A DNA stretch of 5,584 bases. Source: CAYVQB01 sp964453985 (GTDB lineage: Bacteria; Babelota; Babeliae; Babelales; UASB340). The stretch spans positions 1 through 5,584 of the forward strand of contig CAYVQB010000058.1 in assembly GCA_964453985.1 (NCBI GenBank). The letters are read 5' to 3'. The position numbers were made by a program, and so were the translations under genes. This document shows positions 1-5,169 of this stretch, one piece after another. Position 1 is the stretch's first letter, and every line of letters begins with the position of its first letter. A model generated the notes under the pieces. The model had not been told where the DNA came from. It searched no databases and saw only the letters and a program-made list of their open reading frames with translations.

Positions 1-633
1 GTAGATGCAAGTATGGATACATTCAAAAAAGCAGTTGAATTAAATGCTGATATGATTGTTGTGCATCATGGTCACTTTTGGGTACCTGCAAATCCAAGTA
101 TCACTGGTTATAATAAAGAGCGTATAGAATTTTTATTAAAGCATAATGTTTCCTTATATGCCTCGCATTTGCCATTAGATAAACATCCTGAATCTGGGAA
201 TAACGCCCAATTATTAAAAGTATTAGGCTTTGAAAAAGATAAAGCGTTCGGTTTTTATTATGGAGAGACTATAAGTTTTATAGGCAAATCAGAAAAACCT
301 AGAACAATTCAAGAAATAGAATCTATCTTAAAAAAAGAATTACACGCGACATGTAAAATTTTACCATTTGGTAAAAAAGAAATACGCTCAATCGCAGTTT
401 GTAGCGGTGGCGGAGATTTTGCAACTTTTACAGAAGCTTTAAATTCAGGCGTAGATTTATATCTTACCGGTGATTCTACTGAAGTTTATTTTTTGGCAAA
501 GGATGCCCAATTTAATGTAATCTTTGCTGGGCACCATGCAACTGAGATTGTTGGAGTAAAAGCTTTAAGTCAGCTTATAGGTTCTAAGTTTGATATAGAA
601 ACAGAGTTTGTTGATCTTCCAACAGGCTTGTAG
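1..633 (+). CDS. NIF3/YbgI-family dinuclear metal-centre protein, 5' partial
   Basis: The reading frame is already open at base 1 (V-D-A-S before the Met at 13), so that Met is internal and the true start lies upstream. From memory of E. coli YbgI (247 residues), the visible part begins near its residue 42, so about 40 N-terminal residues are missing. Counting from the Met at 13, the expected metal ligands are present: HH at 18-19 (VVHHGHFW), Asp56 in HLPLD, and GHHATE at 173-178 giving His174 and Glu178. SGNNAQL (61-67) and LTGDSTE (151-157) are also family-typical. The length matches the short YbgI form without the PII-like insertion of the YqfO type. NIF3 proteins form hexameric toroids with a two-metal site. 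Their cellular reaction is not settled, and the common label 'GTP cyclohydrolase 1 type 2 homolog' is weakly founded. The gene ends 6 bp from the convergent ankyrin-like gene. Family assignment is confident; function is not. Confidence 0.93.
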   Translation, partial: VDASMDTFKKAVELNADMIVVHHGHFWVPANPSITGYNKERIEFLLKHNVSLYASHLPLDKHPESGNNAQLLKVLGFEKDKAFGFYYGETISFIGKSEKPRTIQEIESILKKELHATCKILPFGKKEIRSIAVCSGGGDFATFTEALNSGVDLYLTGDSTEVYFLAKDAQFNVIFAGHHATEIVGVKALSQLIGSKFDIETEFVDLPTGL

Positions 634-639
634 TGTTTT

Positions 640-1734
640 TTAAACATAAAAAAGCATAAAATTTCGTATTAGGGTGCCGATATTTTTGCTATGCGCTTTT
701 TCTAGCGCACTAAACAACTCTTCTTCTTCGTGGCATGTGTAACAAAGTAAAGTCTTTGTCGTTTCGTAGAACTTGTTTTTTGCTGCAATATCTAGTGGAG
801 TAAGATTATCTTTTGTTCTTTGTGTCAGAAATCTATTTATGGCCTCTTTGTATGGTTCCAAAAAGGTATACCTCTTTATTAGGAGGTCAAGAATATCATC
901 TACGATGACTTCTATAATTAGATAAGCGTTGCTTGCTGCTAAATGGTGTAAAAGATTGTAGCCATTTTCGTCTTCCAACAAAAAGGTATAGTTTAGAATT
1001 TGATATAAATTAGTTGGATTGCCAATTCTTATTTCGTCAATTTTTGAAATTAGAAGCTTATAAAACTCTGAAAGAACGAGATTTGCTTTTCCAGATTTTA
1101 TATACGCTGGAAAGGTTTCTCTTGCTATTTTTGTTGTTTTTTCAAAATCTTCTTTTGTAAGTGGTAGACAAGGTATTAGATCTAATACAGTTTTTTCATC
1201 TATTTTCTCTGGTGTTAGGCCTTCGTTGTTTTTATAGTTTAGAAACTCTAAGTATTTTTGCTTGTAACCATCTCCTGTTGTCTTATGGATTAGACGCTCT
1301 AAGCATCGCTGATCGTAATTATTTTCTTGAAATGGGCCATTAAGTTTTTTTGCAATGAATTTAACAATATGGTTAAGAACGAGTTCTAGCACAATGAATT
1401 CATTGTTTTTGGCTAGGTGATGTAGAAGTTGGCATCCATTCTCGTCTCTTTGAATAAGTATAAACTCTAGTTTTTTATGTGAATTTTCTAAATTTCTAAT
1501 TTTGATTTCGTAGAGAGCTGAAAGAACGAACTTTGCATTTCCTGATTTTATCAGAGCAGGAAAAATTCTTGTTGCAAGATCTTCAAGGCCTTCAGATGTA
1601 TTTAGAATGCCTTGTTGTATGCAAAGTTTAACTATGTTTTTGGCGTGTTCTGGGCTATCTATTTTTATGGCATCACTTGTTATAAAGATAAATAAACTTA
1701 AAATAAATAAAAAAACATAATTATTTATTTTCAT
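640..1734 (-). CDS. Exported ankyrin-like repeat protein with internal duplication, function unknown
   Basis: This is a 364-residue protein not recognised as a named family. Residues 1-22 look like a Sec signal peptide: MKINN, then a hydrophobic stretch VFLFILSLFIFI, then TSDA with a plausible cleavage after Ala22. The mature part contains two related units, about residues 52-180 and 201-320. Each has an FPAxIKSGxAxxVLSxxY helix (58 and 208), a DENGxxLLHHLA motif (97-108 and 255-266) and a terminal xxLTP motif (about 170-175 and 308-313). DENG-LLHHLA and N-LTPLDIAAKN (310-320) resemble ankyrin repeat hairpins (DxxGxTPLHxAA), with longer helical inserts than canonical 33-residue ankyrins. The start has a good ribosome site (AGAGGG, 7 bases before ATG). 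It begins 26 bp after ychF with no visible terminator between, so cotranscription is likely. A role in the periplasm, cell surface or host interaction is inferred only from the signal peptide and ankyrin-like fold. Confidence 0.8.
   Translation of the reverse strand: MKINNYVFLFILSLFIFITSDAIKIDSPEHAKNIVKLCIQQGILNTSEGLEDLATRIFPALIKSGNAKFVLSALYEIKIRNLENSHKKLEFILIQRDENGCQLLHHLAKNNEFIVLELVLNHIVKFIAKKLNGPFQENNYDQRCLERLIHKTTGDGYKQKYLEFLNYKNNEGLTPEKIDEKTVLDLIPCLPLTKEDFEKTTKIARETFPAYIKSGKANLVLSEFYKLLISKIDEIRIGNPTNLYQILNYTFLLEDENGYNLLHHLAASNAYLIIEVIVDDILDLLIKRYTFLEPYKEAINRFLTQRTKDNLTPLDIAAKNKFYETTKTLLCYTCHEEEELFSALEKAHSKNIGTLIRNFMLFYV
775..1134 (-). repeat. Internal repeat unit 2 of the ankyrin-like protein
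   Basis: This encodes residues about 201-320 and repeats the motif order of unit 1: FPAYIKSG, DENGYNLLHHLA, then DNLTPLDIAAKN. Motif offsets between the units are about 150, 158 and 138 residues, so the copies differ by small insertions and deletions. This copy has the more canonical ankyrin ending. Confidence 0.6.
1195..1581 (-). repeat. Internal repeat unit 1 of the ankyrin-like protein
   Basis: This encodes residues about 52-180. It is related to unit 2 at both protein and DNA level; for example, the FPALIKSG region around 1518-1565 is close to the 1068-1115 segment, sharing CTGAAAGAACGA and similar flanks. The retained DNA similarity suggests a fairly recent or conserved tandem duplication. 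Boundaries are approximate. Confidence 0.6.
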
Positions 1735-1760
1735 ACAATAACCCTCTATTAAAATAAAAC

Positions 1761-2891
1761 TTATACGTTAAATCTAATTAACAGGCTGTCTCCGTCTTGC
1801 ACAATATACTCTTTACCTTCAGTTCTAGTTTTACCCGCTGTCTTTAATGCGGCCTCGCTGCCTAATACAAAGAGATCTTTGCAATTATAAACTTCAGCAC
1901 AAATAAAACCACGCTCCATATCAGAGTGAATTGTTCCTGCCGCTTGAGGAACCTTTGTGTCTTTAGGTATTGACCAAGCGTGTGCTTCTTTAGGTCCACA
2001 GGTAAAGAATGTAATAAGATCTAAGTTCTTGTAAGCTTTTTGTATAATCTCTTCAAGTCCGCTGTGTTGTATCTCTAAATCTATTAGCATCTCTTGACGT
2101 TCTTCATCGGATAATTGTGCAAGTTCGCTTTCTATTCTTGCACTAACAGCAATAACTCTGTCTTCTCCAAATTTTTCTACTAATGTTTTGTATTTTTCAT
2201 TATCTTTGTAGCTTTTACCAGAAAAATCATCTTCAGATAAGTTTGCGACTATGAGATAATTTTTGGCACTTAAAAGGGGTATTGTATGAATATTATCTTG
2301 AGCATATTTTCTTGAAATTTTTTGTATTTTTTCTAAGTTGCCTTCTTGCAAAGCAGCTTTAACTTCAGTTATTAATGCTTTTTCGTTCTCAAGATCTTTA
2401 ACTTGTTGTGATGTCAGGTTTCTGCTTTTAGAACCTTTTAAAAGGGCTTCAACCTTTTCTTCTTTTTTTTCTATGGACTCTAAATCTTTAAGCATAAGCT
2501 CTGCGCAAATTACTTCAAAGTCATCAATTGGATCTATTTTATTATGAACGTGAGTTATATTACTGTCTTCAAAACATCTTATAATGTGCAAAACCAAATC
2601 GACATTCATCACATGTCCAAGAAATTGGTTGCCCAGGCCTTCGCCCTCGGCGGCACCTTTTACAAGGCCTGCAATATCTACAAATTGAACTGTTGCCGGT
2701 ATTTTTTTGCCGGAGCCAAAGATTTTTGCAAGTTTGTCTAAGCGTTCATCCGGAACATTTGTTATGGCTAAGTTTGGATCAACTGTACAGAATGGGTAGT
2801 TTTGAGCTGGAATGCTAGATTTGGTTAAAGCATTAAAAAGTGTTGATTTACCTACGTTTGGAAGTCCTACCAGTCCTGCTTGAATTGCCAT
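1761..2891 (-). CDS. ychF: YchF/OLA1-type P-loop ATPase
   Basis: This is a 376-residue member of the Obg-related YchF family, which binds ATP in preference to GTP, associates with ribosomes and acts in translation and stress responses. In order: G1 P-loop GLPNVGKST (9-17), NYPFCTVDPN (31-40), G3 DIAGLVKGA (72-80), a helical coiled-coil insert (about 130-205), the altered G4 NLSE (217-220) typical of this family in place of NKxD, G5 SAR (250-252), and a C-terminal TGS domain (about 291-374) ending DGDSLLIRFNV. Cys35, linked to redox control in E. coli YchF, and His114, implicated there in ATP hydrolysis, both have counterparts at the same positions. E. coli YchF is 363 residues, so this one is slightly longer. 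ATG at 2891 is supported by the conserved N-terminus and by AGAAAGG just upstream. It is divergent from miaB and probably leads a two-gene unit with the ankyrin-like gene. Confidence 0.98.
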   Translation of the reverse strand: MAIQAGLVGLPNVGKSTLFNALTKSSIPAQNYPFCTVDPNLAITNVPDERLDKLAKIFGSGKKIPATVQFVDIAGLVKGAAEGEGLGNQFLGHVMNVDLVLHIIRCFEDSNITHVHNKIDPIDDFEVICAELMLKDLESIEKKEEKVEALLKGSKSRNLTSQQVKDLENEKALITEVKAALQEGNLEKIQKISRKYAQDNIHTIPLLSAKNYLIVANLSEDDFSGKSYKDNEKYKTLVEKFGEDRVIAVSARIESELAQLSDEERQEMLIDLEIQHSGLEEIIQKAYKNLDLITFFTCGPKEAHAWSIPKDTKVPQAAGTIHSDMERGFICAEVYNCKDLFVLGSEAALKTAGKTRTEGKEYIVQDGDSLLIRFNV

Positions 2892-2932
2892 TTTTGCCTT
2901 TCTTAAATTGGTTAATAACTTGTTTAGACTAT

Positions 2933-2961
2933 AATCTTAATGTTTTTTTGACCTGTTGCAA
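2933..2961 (-). promoter_or_regulatory. Weak candidate promoter for ychF
   Basis: On the minus strand, TTGCAA (2961-2956) and TAAGAT (2938-2933) are separated by 17 bp, each matching four of six consensus bases. An overlapping alternative -10, TATAGT, lies at 2933-2928 but lacks a good -35. The site lies 41 bases upstream of the ychF ATG. In such AT-rich sequence, chance matches are common. Confidence 0.3.
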
Positions 2962-2989
2962 AGGGGCAAATTTTGAGGTTTAGGGTTTA

Positions 2990-3017
2990 TTGAGAGTTTT
3001 GCTGTTTCAGCTATACT
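2990..3017 (+). promoter_or_regulatory. Candidate sigma-70-type promoter for miaB
   Basis: TTGAGA (2990-2995) and TATACT (3012-3017) are separated by 16 bp; each matches five of six consensus bases. The predicted start near 3024 leaves a leader of about 47 bases. The -10 lies in a small palindrome, CTATA-C-TATAG (3011-3021). This is the best promoter match in the divergent spacer. Confidence 0.55.
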
Positions 3018-3070
3018 ATAGAAGTAGCTTGTAATATGATTTTTAGTGCTAAAACGGGACTTAAATTTAA

Positions 3071-4333
3071 ATGATTAATCTGTTTTTCAAAACTTATGGA
3101 TGCCAGGCAAATGCTGCTGATTCTCAAGCTTTAGAGAATTATTTAGTTTCTTTGGGCTGTCAGGTAGTTGATCAAGAAGATCAAGCCGATCTAATAATGA
3201 TCAATACTTGTGCGATTAGAGAAAAAGCAGAACAGAAGGTTTTTTCTTATATTGGCCAGTTGGCAGAAAATAAGAAAAAAAAACCATACTTAAATATTGG
3301 TGTAATAGGGTGTATAGCCAGTTATCGTAAAAAAGAGTTTTTCAAGAGATTTGATCATATCAGTTTTGTTTTTGGTGCTAAAGATGATTTAAGAAGTTTG
3401 CAAGAATATTTGAATGATCTTGTTTTAAAATTAGAGACAATTAAAAAAGTATATGTACAAGATAGTATTAGCGATAGAAGTTTAAAGAGTAAACTGAAAA
3501 AACTTAAAGCAAGGTTGGGGTTGATAAGCAGCGAACCTGTAAGTTTAGAGTCAGATTTATTTTTGGGTGGCGTAAAAGGTAAAAACAAAGAGTTAAAGCA
3601 ATCTTTTATAAACATAATGACCGGTTGCAATAATTACTGTAGCTACTGTATTGTGCCGTTTACACGTGGTAGAGAAAAAAGTTATTCCAGCGATATTTTG
3701 TTAGAGCGTATCAAAAAAGATCTGCAAAATGGAGTAAAAGAGATAACTTTATTGGGTCAGAATGTAAATTCATACAAAGACCCACTTACAGGTAATGGTT
3801 TTGAATGGTTGCTTGAACAAGTAGCTCTTATTGATGGAGAGTTTTGGGTTAGGTTTGTTAGTGCTCATCCAAAAGATATGACAGCTGATGTTTTGGATGT
3901 AATTGCAAAGTATAATAATAAGTTATGTGCTTTCTTACATTTTCCGCTACAGTCTGGTTCTAATAATATTTTACAGGCCATGAATCGTACTTATACAATA
4001 GAAAAATATATGGAACAGATCGGTTGGATTAGAGAGAAGCTCCCGAATGCAACTATTACCACAGATATTATTGTAGGCTTTCCCGGTGAAACGCAAGAGG
4101 ATTATTTACAAACAAGAGAGATAATGGAAAAAGTTAGATATGATCTAGTTTATTCTTTTATTTATTCTCCNNNNNNNNNNNNNNNNNNNNNNNNNNNNNN
4201 NNNNNNNNNNNNNNNNNNNNNNNNNNNNNNNNNNNNNNNNNNNNNNNNNNNNNNNNNNNNNNNNNNNNNNATTGAATCTACAGGTCCAGCTAATATGCTA
4301 GGTTCTCTGATTAAAAATTTTAAGGCGGCATAG
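3071..4333 (+). CDS. miaB: tRNA-2-methylthio-N6-dimethylallyladenosine synthase MiaB, interrupted by assembly gap
   Basis: MiaB is a radical-SAM methylthiotransferase that converts i6A37 to ms2i6A37 in tRNAs reading UNN codons. The N-terminal UPF0004 domain holds cluster ligands Cys11 (TYGCQANAADS), Cys47 (NTCAIREKAEQKVF, the MiaB-type form) and Cys81. The radical-SAM motif CNNYCSYC gives Cys186, Cys190 and Cys193, followed by IVPFTRGRE. LLGQNVNSY (228-235), SAHPKDM, HFPLQSGSN and IVGFPGET are all typical. Between Cys81 and Cys186 there are 105 residues, against 74 in E. coli as I recall, so the linker has about 31 extra, lysine-rich residues. Sequence stops at YSFIYSP, just before the expected RPGTP, where 100 Ns begin. 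After the gap, IESTGPANMLGSLIKNF fits the end of a TRAM domain. The TAG at 4331-4333 lies within tRNA-Cys. The ribosome site is weak (GGGA, 11 bases before ATG); the start is fixed by the conserved N-terminus. Confidence 0.95.
   Translation: MINLFFKTYGCQANAADSQALENYLVSLGCQVVDQEDQADLIMINTCAIREKAEQKVFSYIGQLAENKKKKPYLNIGVIGCIASYRKKEFFKRFDHISFVFGAKDDLRSLQEYLNDLVLKLETIKKVYVQDSISDRSLKSKLKKLKARLGLISSEPVSLESDLFLGGVKGKNKELKQSFINIMTGCNNYCSYCIVPFTRGREKSYSSDILLERIKKDLQNGVKEITLLGQNVNSYKDPLTGNGFEWLLEQVALIDGEFWVRFVSAHPKDMTADVLDVIAKYNNKLCAFLHFPLQSGSNNILQAMNRTYTIEKYMEQIGWIREKLPNATITTDIIVGFPGETQEDYLQTREIMEKVRYDLVYSFIYSXXXXXXXXXXXXXXXXXXXXXXXXXXXXXXXXXXIESTGPANMLGSLIKNFKAA
4171..4270. other. Assembly gap (100 Ns) inside miaB
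   Basis: Exactly 100 unknown bases, the usual placeholder for a gap of unknown size. MiaB homology suggests about 86 residues (about 260 bp) are really missing: the end of the radical-SAM domain and most of the TRAM domain. The in-frame continuation across the placeholder (CC + 100 N = 34 codons) is accidental. Confidence 0.97.
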
Positions 4334-4397
4334 CCAAGTGGTAAGGCAATGGTCTGCAAAACCGTGATCCTCGGTTCAAATCCGGGTGCCGCCTCCA
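4324..4397 (+). tRNA. tRNA-Cys (GCA)
   Basis: A full cloverleaf is visible. The acceptor stem GGCGGCA/TGCCGCC (4324-4330 with 4387-4393) is perfect. The D arm is GCC/GGC around AAGTGGTAA. The anticodon stem is ATGGT/ACCGT with loop CTGCAAA, anticodon GCA at 4356-4358. The T arm is CTCGG/CCGGG with loop TTCAAAT. The discriminator is T at 4394, the known identity base U73 for cysteine tRNA, and CCA is encoded at 4395-4397. A36-A37-A38 are all A, the recognition context for MiaA/MiaB. The first ten bases overlap the end of the miaB reading frame, so the mature tRNA probably has to be cut from a longer transcript. I see no promoter of its own in the short known stretch after the gap. Confidence 0.97.
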
Positions 4398-4405
4398 AAA
4401 AGTAT

Positions 4406-4434
4406 TTGAATTTATTAAAAAAATAAGCGATAAT
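4406..4434 (+). promoter_or_regulatory. Candidate promoter for tRNA-Leu
   Basis: TTGAAT (4406-4411) and GATAAT (4429-4434) are separated by 17 bp, matching four and five of six consensus bases. The predicted start near 4441 is about 32 bases before the tRNA. This suggests tRNA-Leu can be transcribed independently of miaB and tRNA-Cys. Confidence 0.5.
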
Positions 4435-4472
4435 AGCTTTATCTATAAAAATTGAAATTTGTGTGGATGTTT

Positions 4473-4559
4473 GCCGGGGTGGCGGAATTGGTAGACGCAA
4501 GGGACTTAAAATCCCTCGGGCTTTTGTCTGTGCCGGTTCGAGTCCGGCCCTCGGCACCA
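4473..4559 (+). tRNA. tRNA-Leu (TAA)
   Basis: This is a class II tRNA of 87 bases including encoded CCA (4557-4559). The acceptor stem is GCCGGGG (4473-4479) with CCTCGGC (4549-4555), containing one G-T pair. The anticodon stem is AGGGA/TCCCT around loop CTTAAAA, with anticodon TAA at 4507-4509. The long variable arm is CGGGC-TTTT-GTCTG (4517-4530), including G-T pairs. The T arm GCCGG/CCGGC encloses TTCGAGT. The discriminator A at 4556 is the leucine identity base. It reads UUA/UUG codons, heavily used in AT-rich genomes, and its A36-A37-A38 makes it a likely MiaA/MiaB substrate. The T run at 4586-4590 downstream has no convincing stem before it, so termination is unclear. Confidence 0.98.
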
Positions 4560-4604
4560 CTTGAATTAAAATTTGGCGGTTTGTGTTTTTAAATTAAAAT
4601 TGAC

Positions 4605-4633
4605 TTGACAAAAATGTTTTGATGCACAATCAT
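4605..4633 (+). promoter_or_regulatory. Candidate promoter for the HU gene
   Basis: A perfect -35 TTGACA (4605-4610) is followed after 17 bp by AATCAT (4628-4633), matching four of six -10 bases. An A/T-only stretch just upstream (about 4587-4600) could act as an UP element. The predicted start near 4640 gives a leader of about 78 bases. A perfect inverted repeat (4617-4638) covers the spacer and -10, suggesting repressor control. Confidence 0.45.
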
Positions 4634-4638
4634 CAAAA
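4617..4638. repeat. Perfect 8-bp inverted repeat over the HU promoter (possible operator)
   Basis: TTTTGATG (4617-4624), spacer CACAAT (4625-4630), CATCAAAA (4631-4638). The arms match perfectly, with arm centres about 14 bp apart. No T run follows on either strand at a terminator-like distance, so a protein-binding site is more likely than a terminator. The role is inferred from position. Confidence 0.55.
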
Positions 4639-4717
4639 AGATGCCTACATTTGTGTTTGTGTTTATTTTTTGTTTGGCCTTATCTGATTAAAAAAATCTC
4701 AGTTTTAGGAGACTTGT

Positions 4718-4990
4718 ATGAATAAAGCGGCTTTGATTGAGCAGATGGCAAAAGAGACAAAATTGCCAAAGACTGCATGTAAAAGTGCGCTCGAATCTTT
4801 TATCAAGACTGTTGAAGCAACTCTGAAGAAAAATAAAGCAGTTGTTTTAACGGGTTTTGGAACTTTCTCTACATTAAAAAGAAAAGCAAGAACGGGAATA
4901 AATCCTTCAACCGGTGCGAAGATGAAAATTCCTGCAAAAAAAGTTCCAAAATTCAAAGCAGGCAAAAAGCTAAAAGATTTAGTGAAATAA
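4718..4990 (+). CDS. hup: HU-family nucleoid DNA-binding protein
   Basis: This 90-residue protein has the standard HU/IHF length and layout. The helical dimerisation part starts MNKAALIEQMAKETKLPK. GFGTF (46-50) opens the beta arms, followed by the family signature KARTGINPSTG (56-66) with the DNA-intercalating Pro63, then IPAKKVPKFKAGKKLKDLV. It binds and bends DNA as a dimer and organises the nucleoid. The basic, Lys-rich sequence without IHF-specific features favours HU, though a single-subunit assignment cannot exclude other family members. The start is supported by TAGGAGA (AGGAG at 4707-4711, 6 bases before ATG). The gene appears monocistronic, with its own promoter upstream and a strong terminator 28 bases after the stop. 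The symbol is generic. Confidence 0.97.
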   Translation: MNKAALIEQMAKETKLPKTACKSALESFIKTVEATLKKNKAVVLTGFGTFSTLKRKARTGINPSTGAKMKIPAKKVPKFKAGKKLKDLVK

Positions 4991-5017
4991 GCGAATCTAA
5001 GATTAGCGTTTTAGACT

Positions 5018-5053
5018 AGGCAGGAAATGTATAAAGCATTTCCTGCCTTTTTT
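5018..5053 (+). terminator. Strong intrinsic terminator of the HU gene
   Basis: The stem is GGCAGGAAATG (5019-5029) with CATTTCCTGCC (5037-5047), 11 perfect base pairs, plus A5018-T5048. The loop is TATAAAG and six Ts follow at 5048-5053. A near-palindrome just upstream (4991-5007, GCGAATCTAAGATTAGC) may form a small extra hairpin after the stop codon. Confidence 0.93.
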
Positions 5054-5090
5054 ATTTATATAATTTTTTTCGTTCTAGTAATTTTTATAA

Positions 5091-5115
5091 AACTTTTGTT
5101 AAGGTAACAAAAGTT
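5091..5115. repeat. Perfect 11-bp inverted repeat upstream of the FUN14-like gene
   Basis: Arms AACTTTTGTTA (5091-5101) and TAACAAAAGTT (5105-5115) flank AGG. A TATAAA hexamer at 5086-5091 could be a -10 with no clear -35, which would place this repeat at the transcription start, as for an operator. It could also form an RNA hairpin. The following sequence, AATGTTTTTATTTG, is only loosely terminator-like. Confidence 0.6.
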
Positions 5116-5169
5116 AATGTTTTTATTTGTTTGTGTTTATTTTACCAATAAAATGGGAGGGTAAAGTAA

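Noticed and set aside
13..15. ATG at 13 as the start of the NIF3-family gene
   Set aside because: The frame is open to base 1, the preceding VDAS fits the family, and about 40 conserved N-terminal residues would be missing.
609..653. Hairpins near the end of the NIF3-family gene as a terminator
   Set aside because: TGTTG/CAACA is only 5 bp and too far from the T run; TTTTTTA/TAAAAAA is A/T only and too weak.
1161..1343. Plus-strand 60-residue frame inside the ankyrin-like gene
   Set aside because: It is a shadow of the minus-strand gene, without a ribosome site or family resemblance.
2338..2741. Two plus-strand frames inside ychF
   Set aside because: They are antisense shadows of a strongly conserved gene; composition is atypical and no start signals are present.
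2975..2992. GGTTTAGGGTTTA resembling a telomere-type repeat
   Set aside because: There are fewer than two copies, in a T/G-rich promoter spacer; coincidence is the simplest reading.
3355..3630. Minus-strand 91-residue frame inside miaB
   Set aside because: It is antisense to the MiaB linker and cluster region; no supporting signals.
4398..4472. Additional small RNA gene between the two tRNAs
   Set aside because: The spacer is only 75 bp, holds a plausible tRNA-Leu promoter, and shows no stable structure beyond a weak ATAAGC/GCTTTAT pairing.
4162..4560. Minus-strand open frame covering both tRNAs
   Set aside because: It is the antisense of tRNA-Leu and tRNA-Cys. Peptides such as VPRAGLEPAQ and APGFEPRITVLQ are well-known false translations of tRNA genes, and the frame also crosses the N gap.
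4705..4965. Minus-strand frame opposite the HU gene
   Set aside because: It lies almost wholly within the well-supported HU gene and has no ribosome site or recognisable domain.
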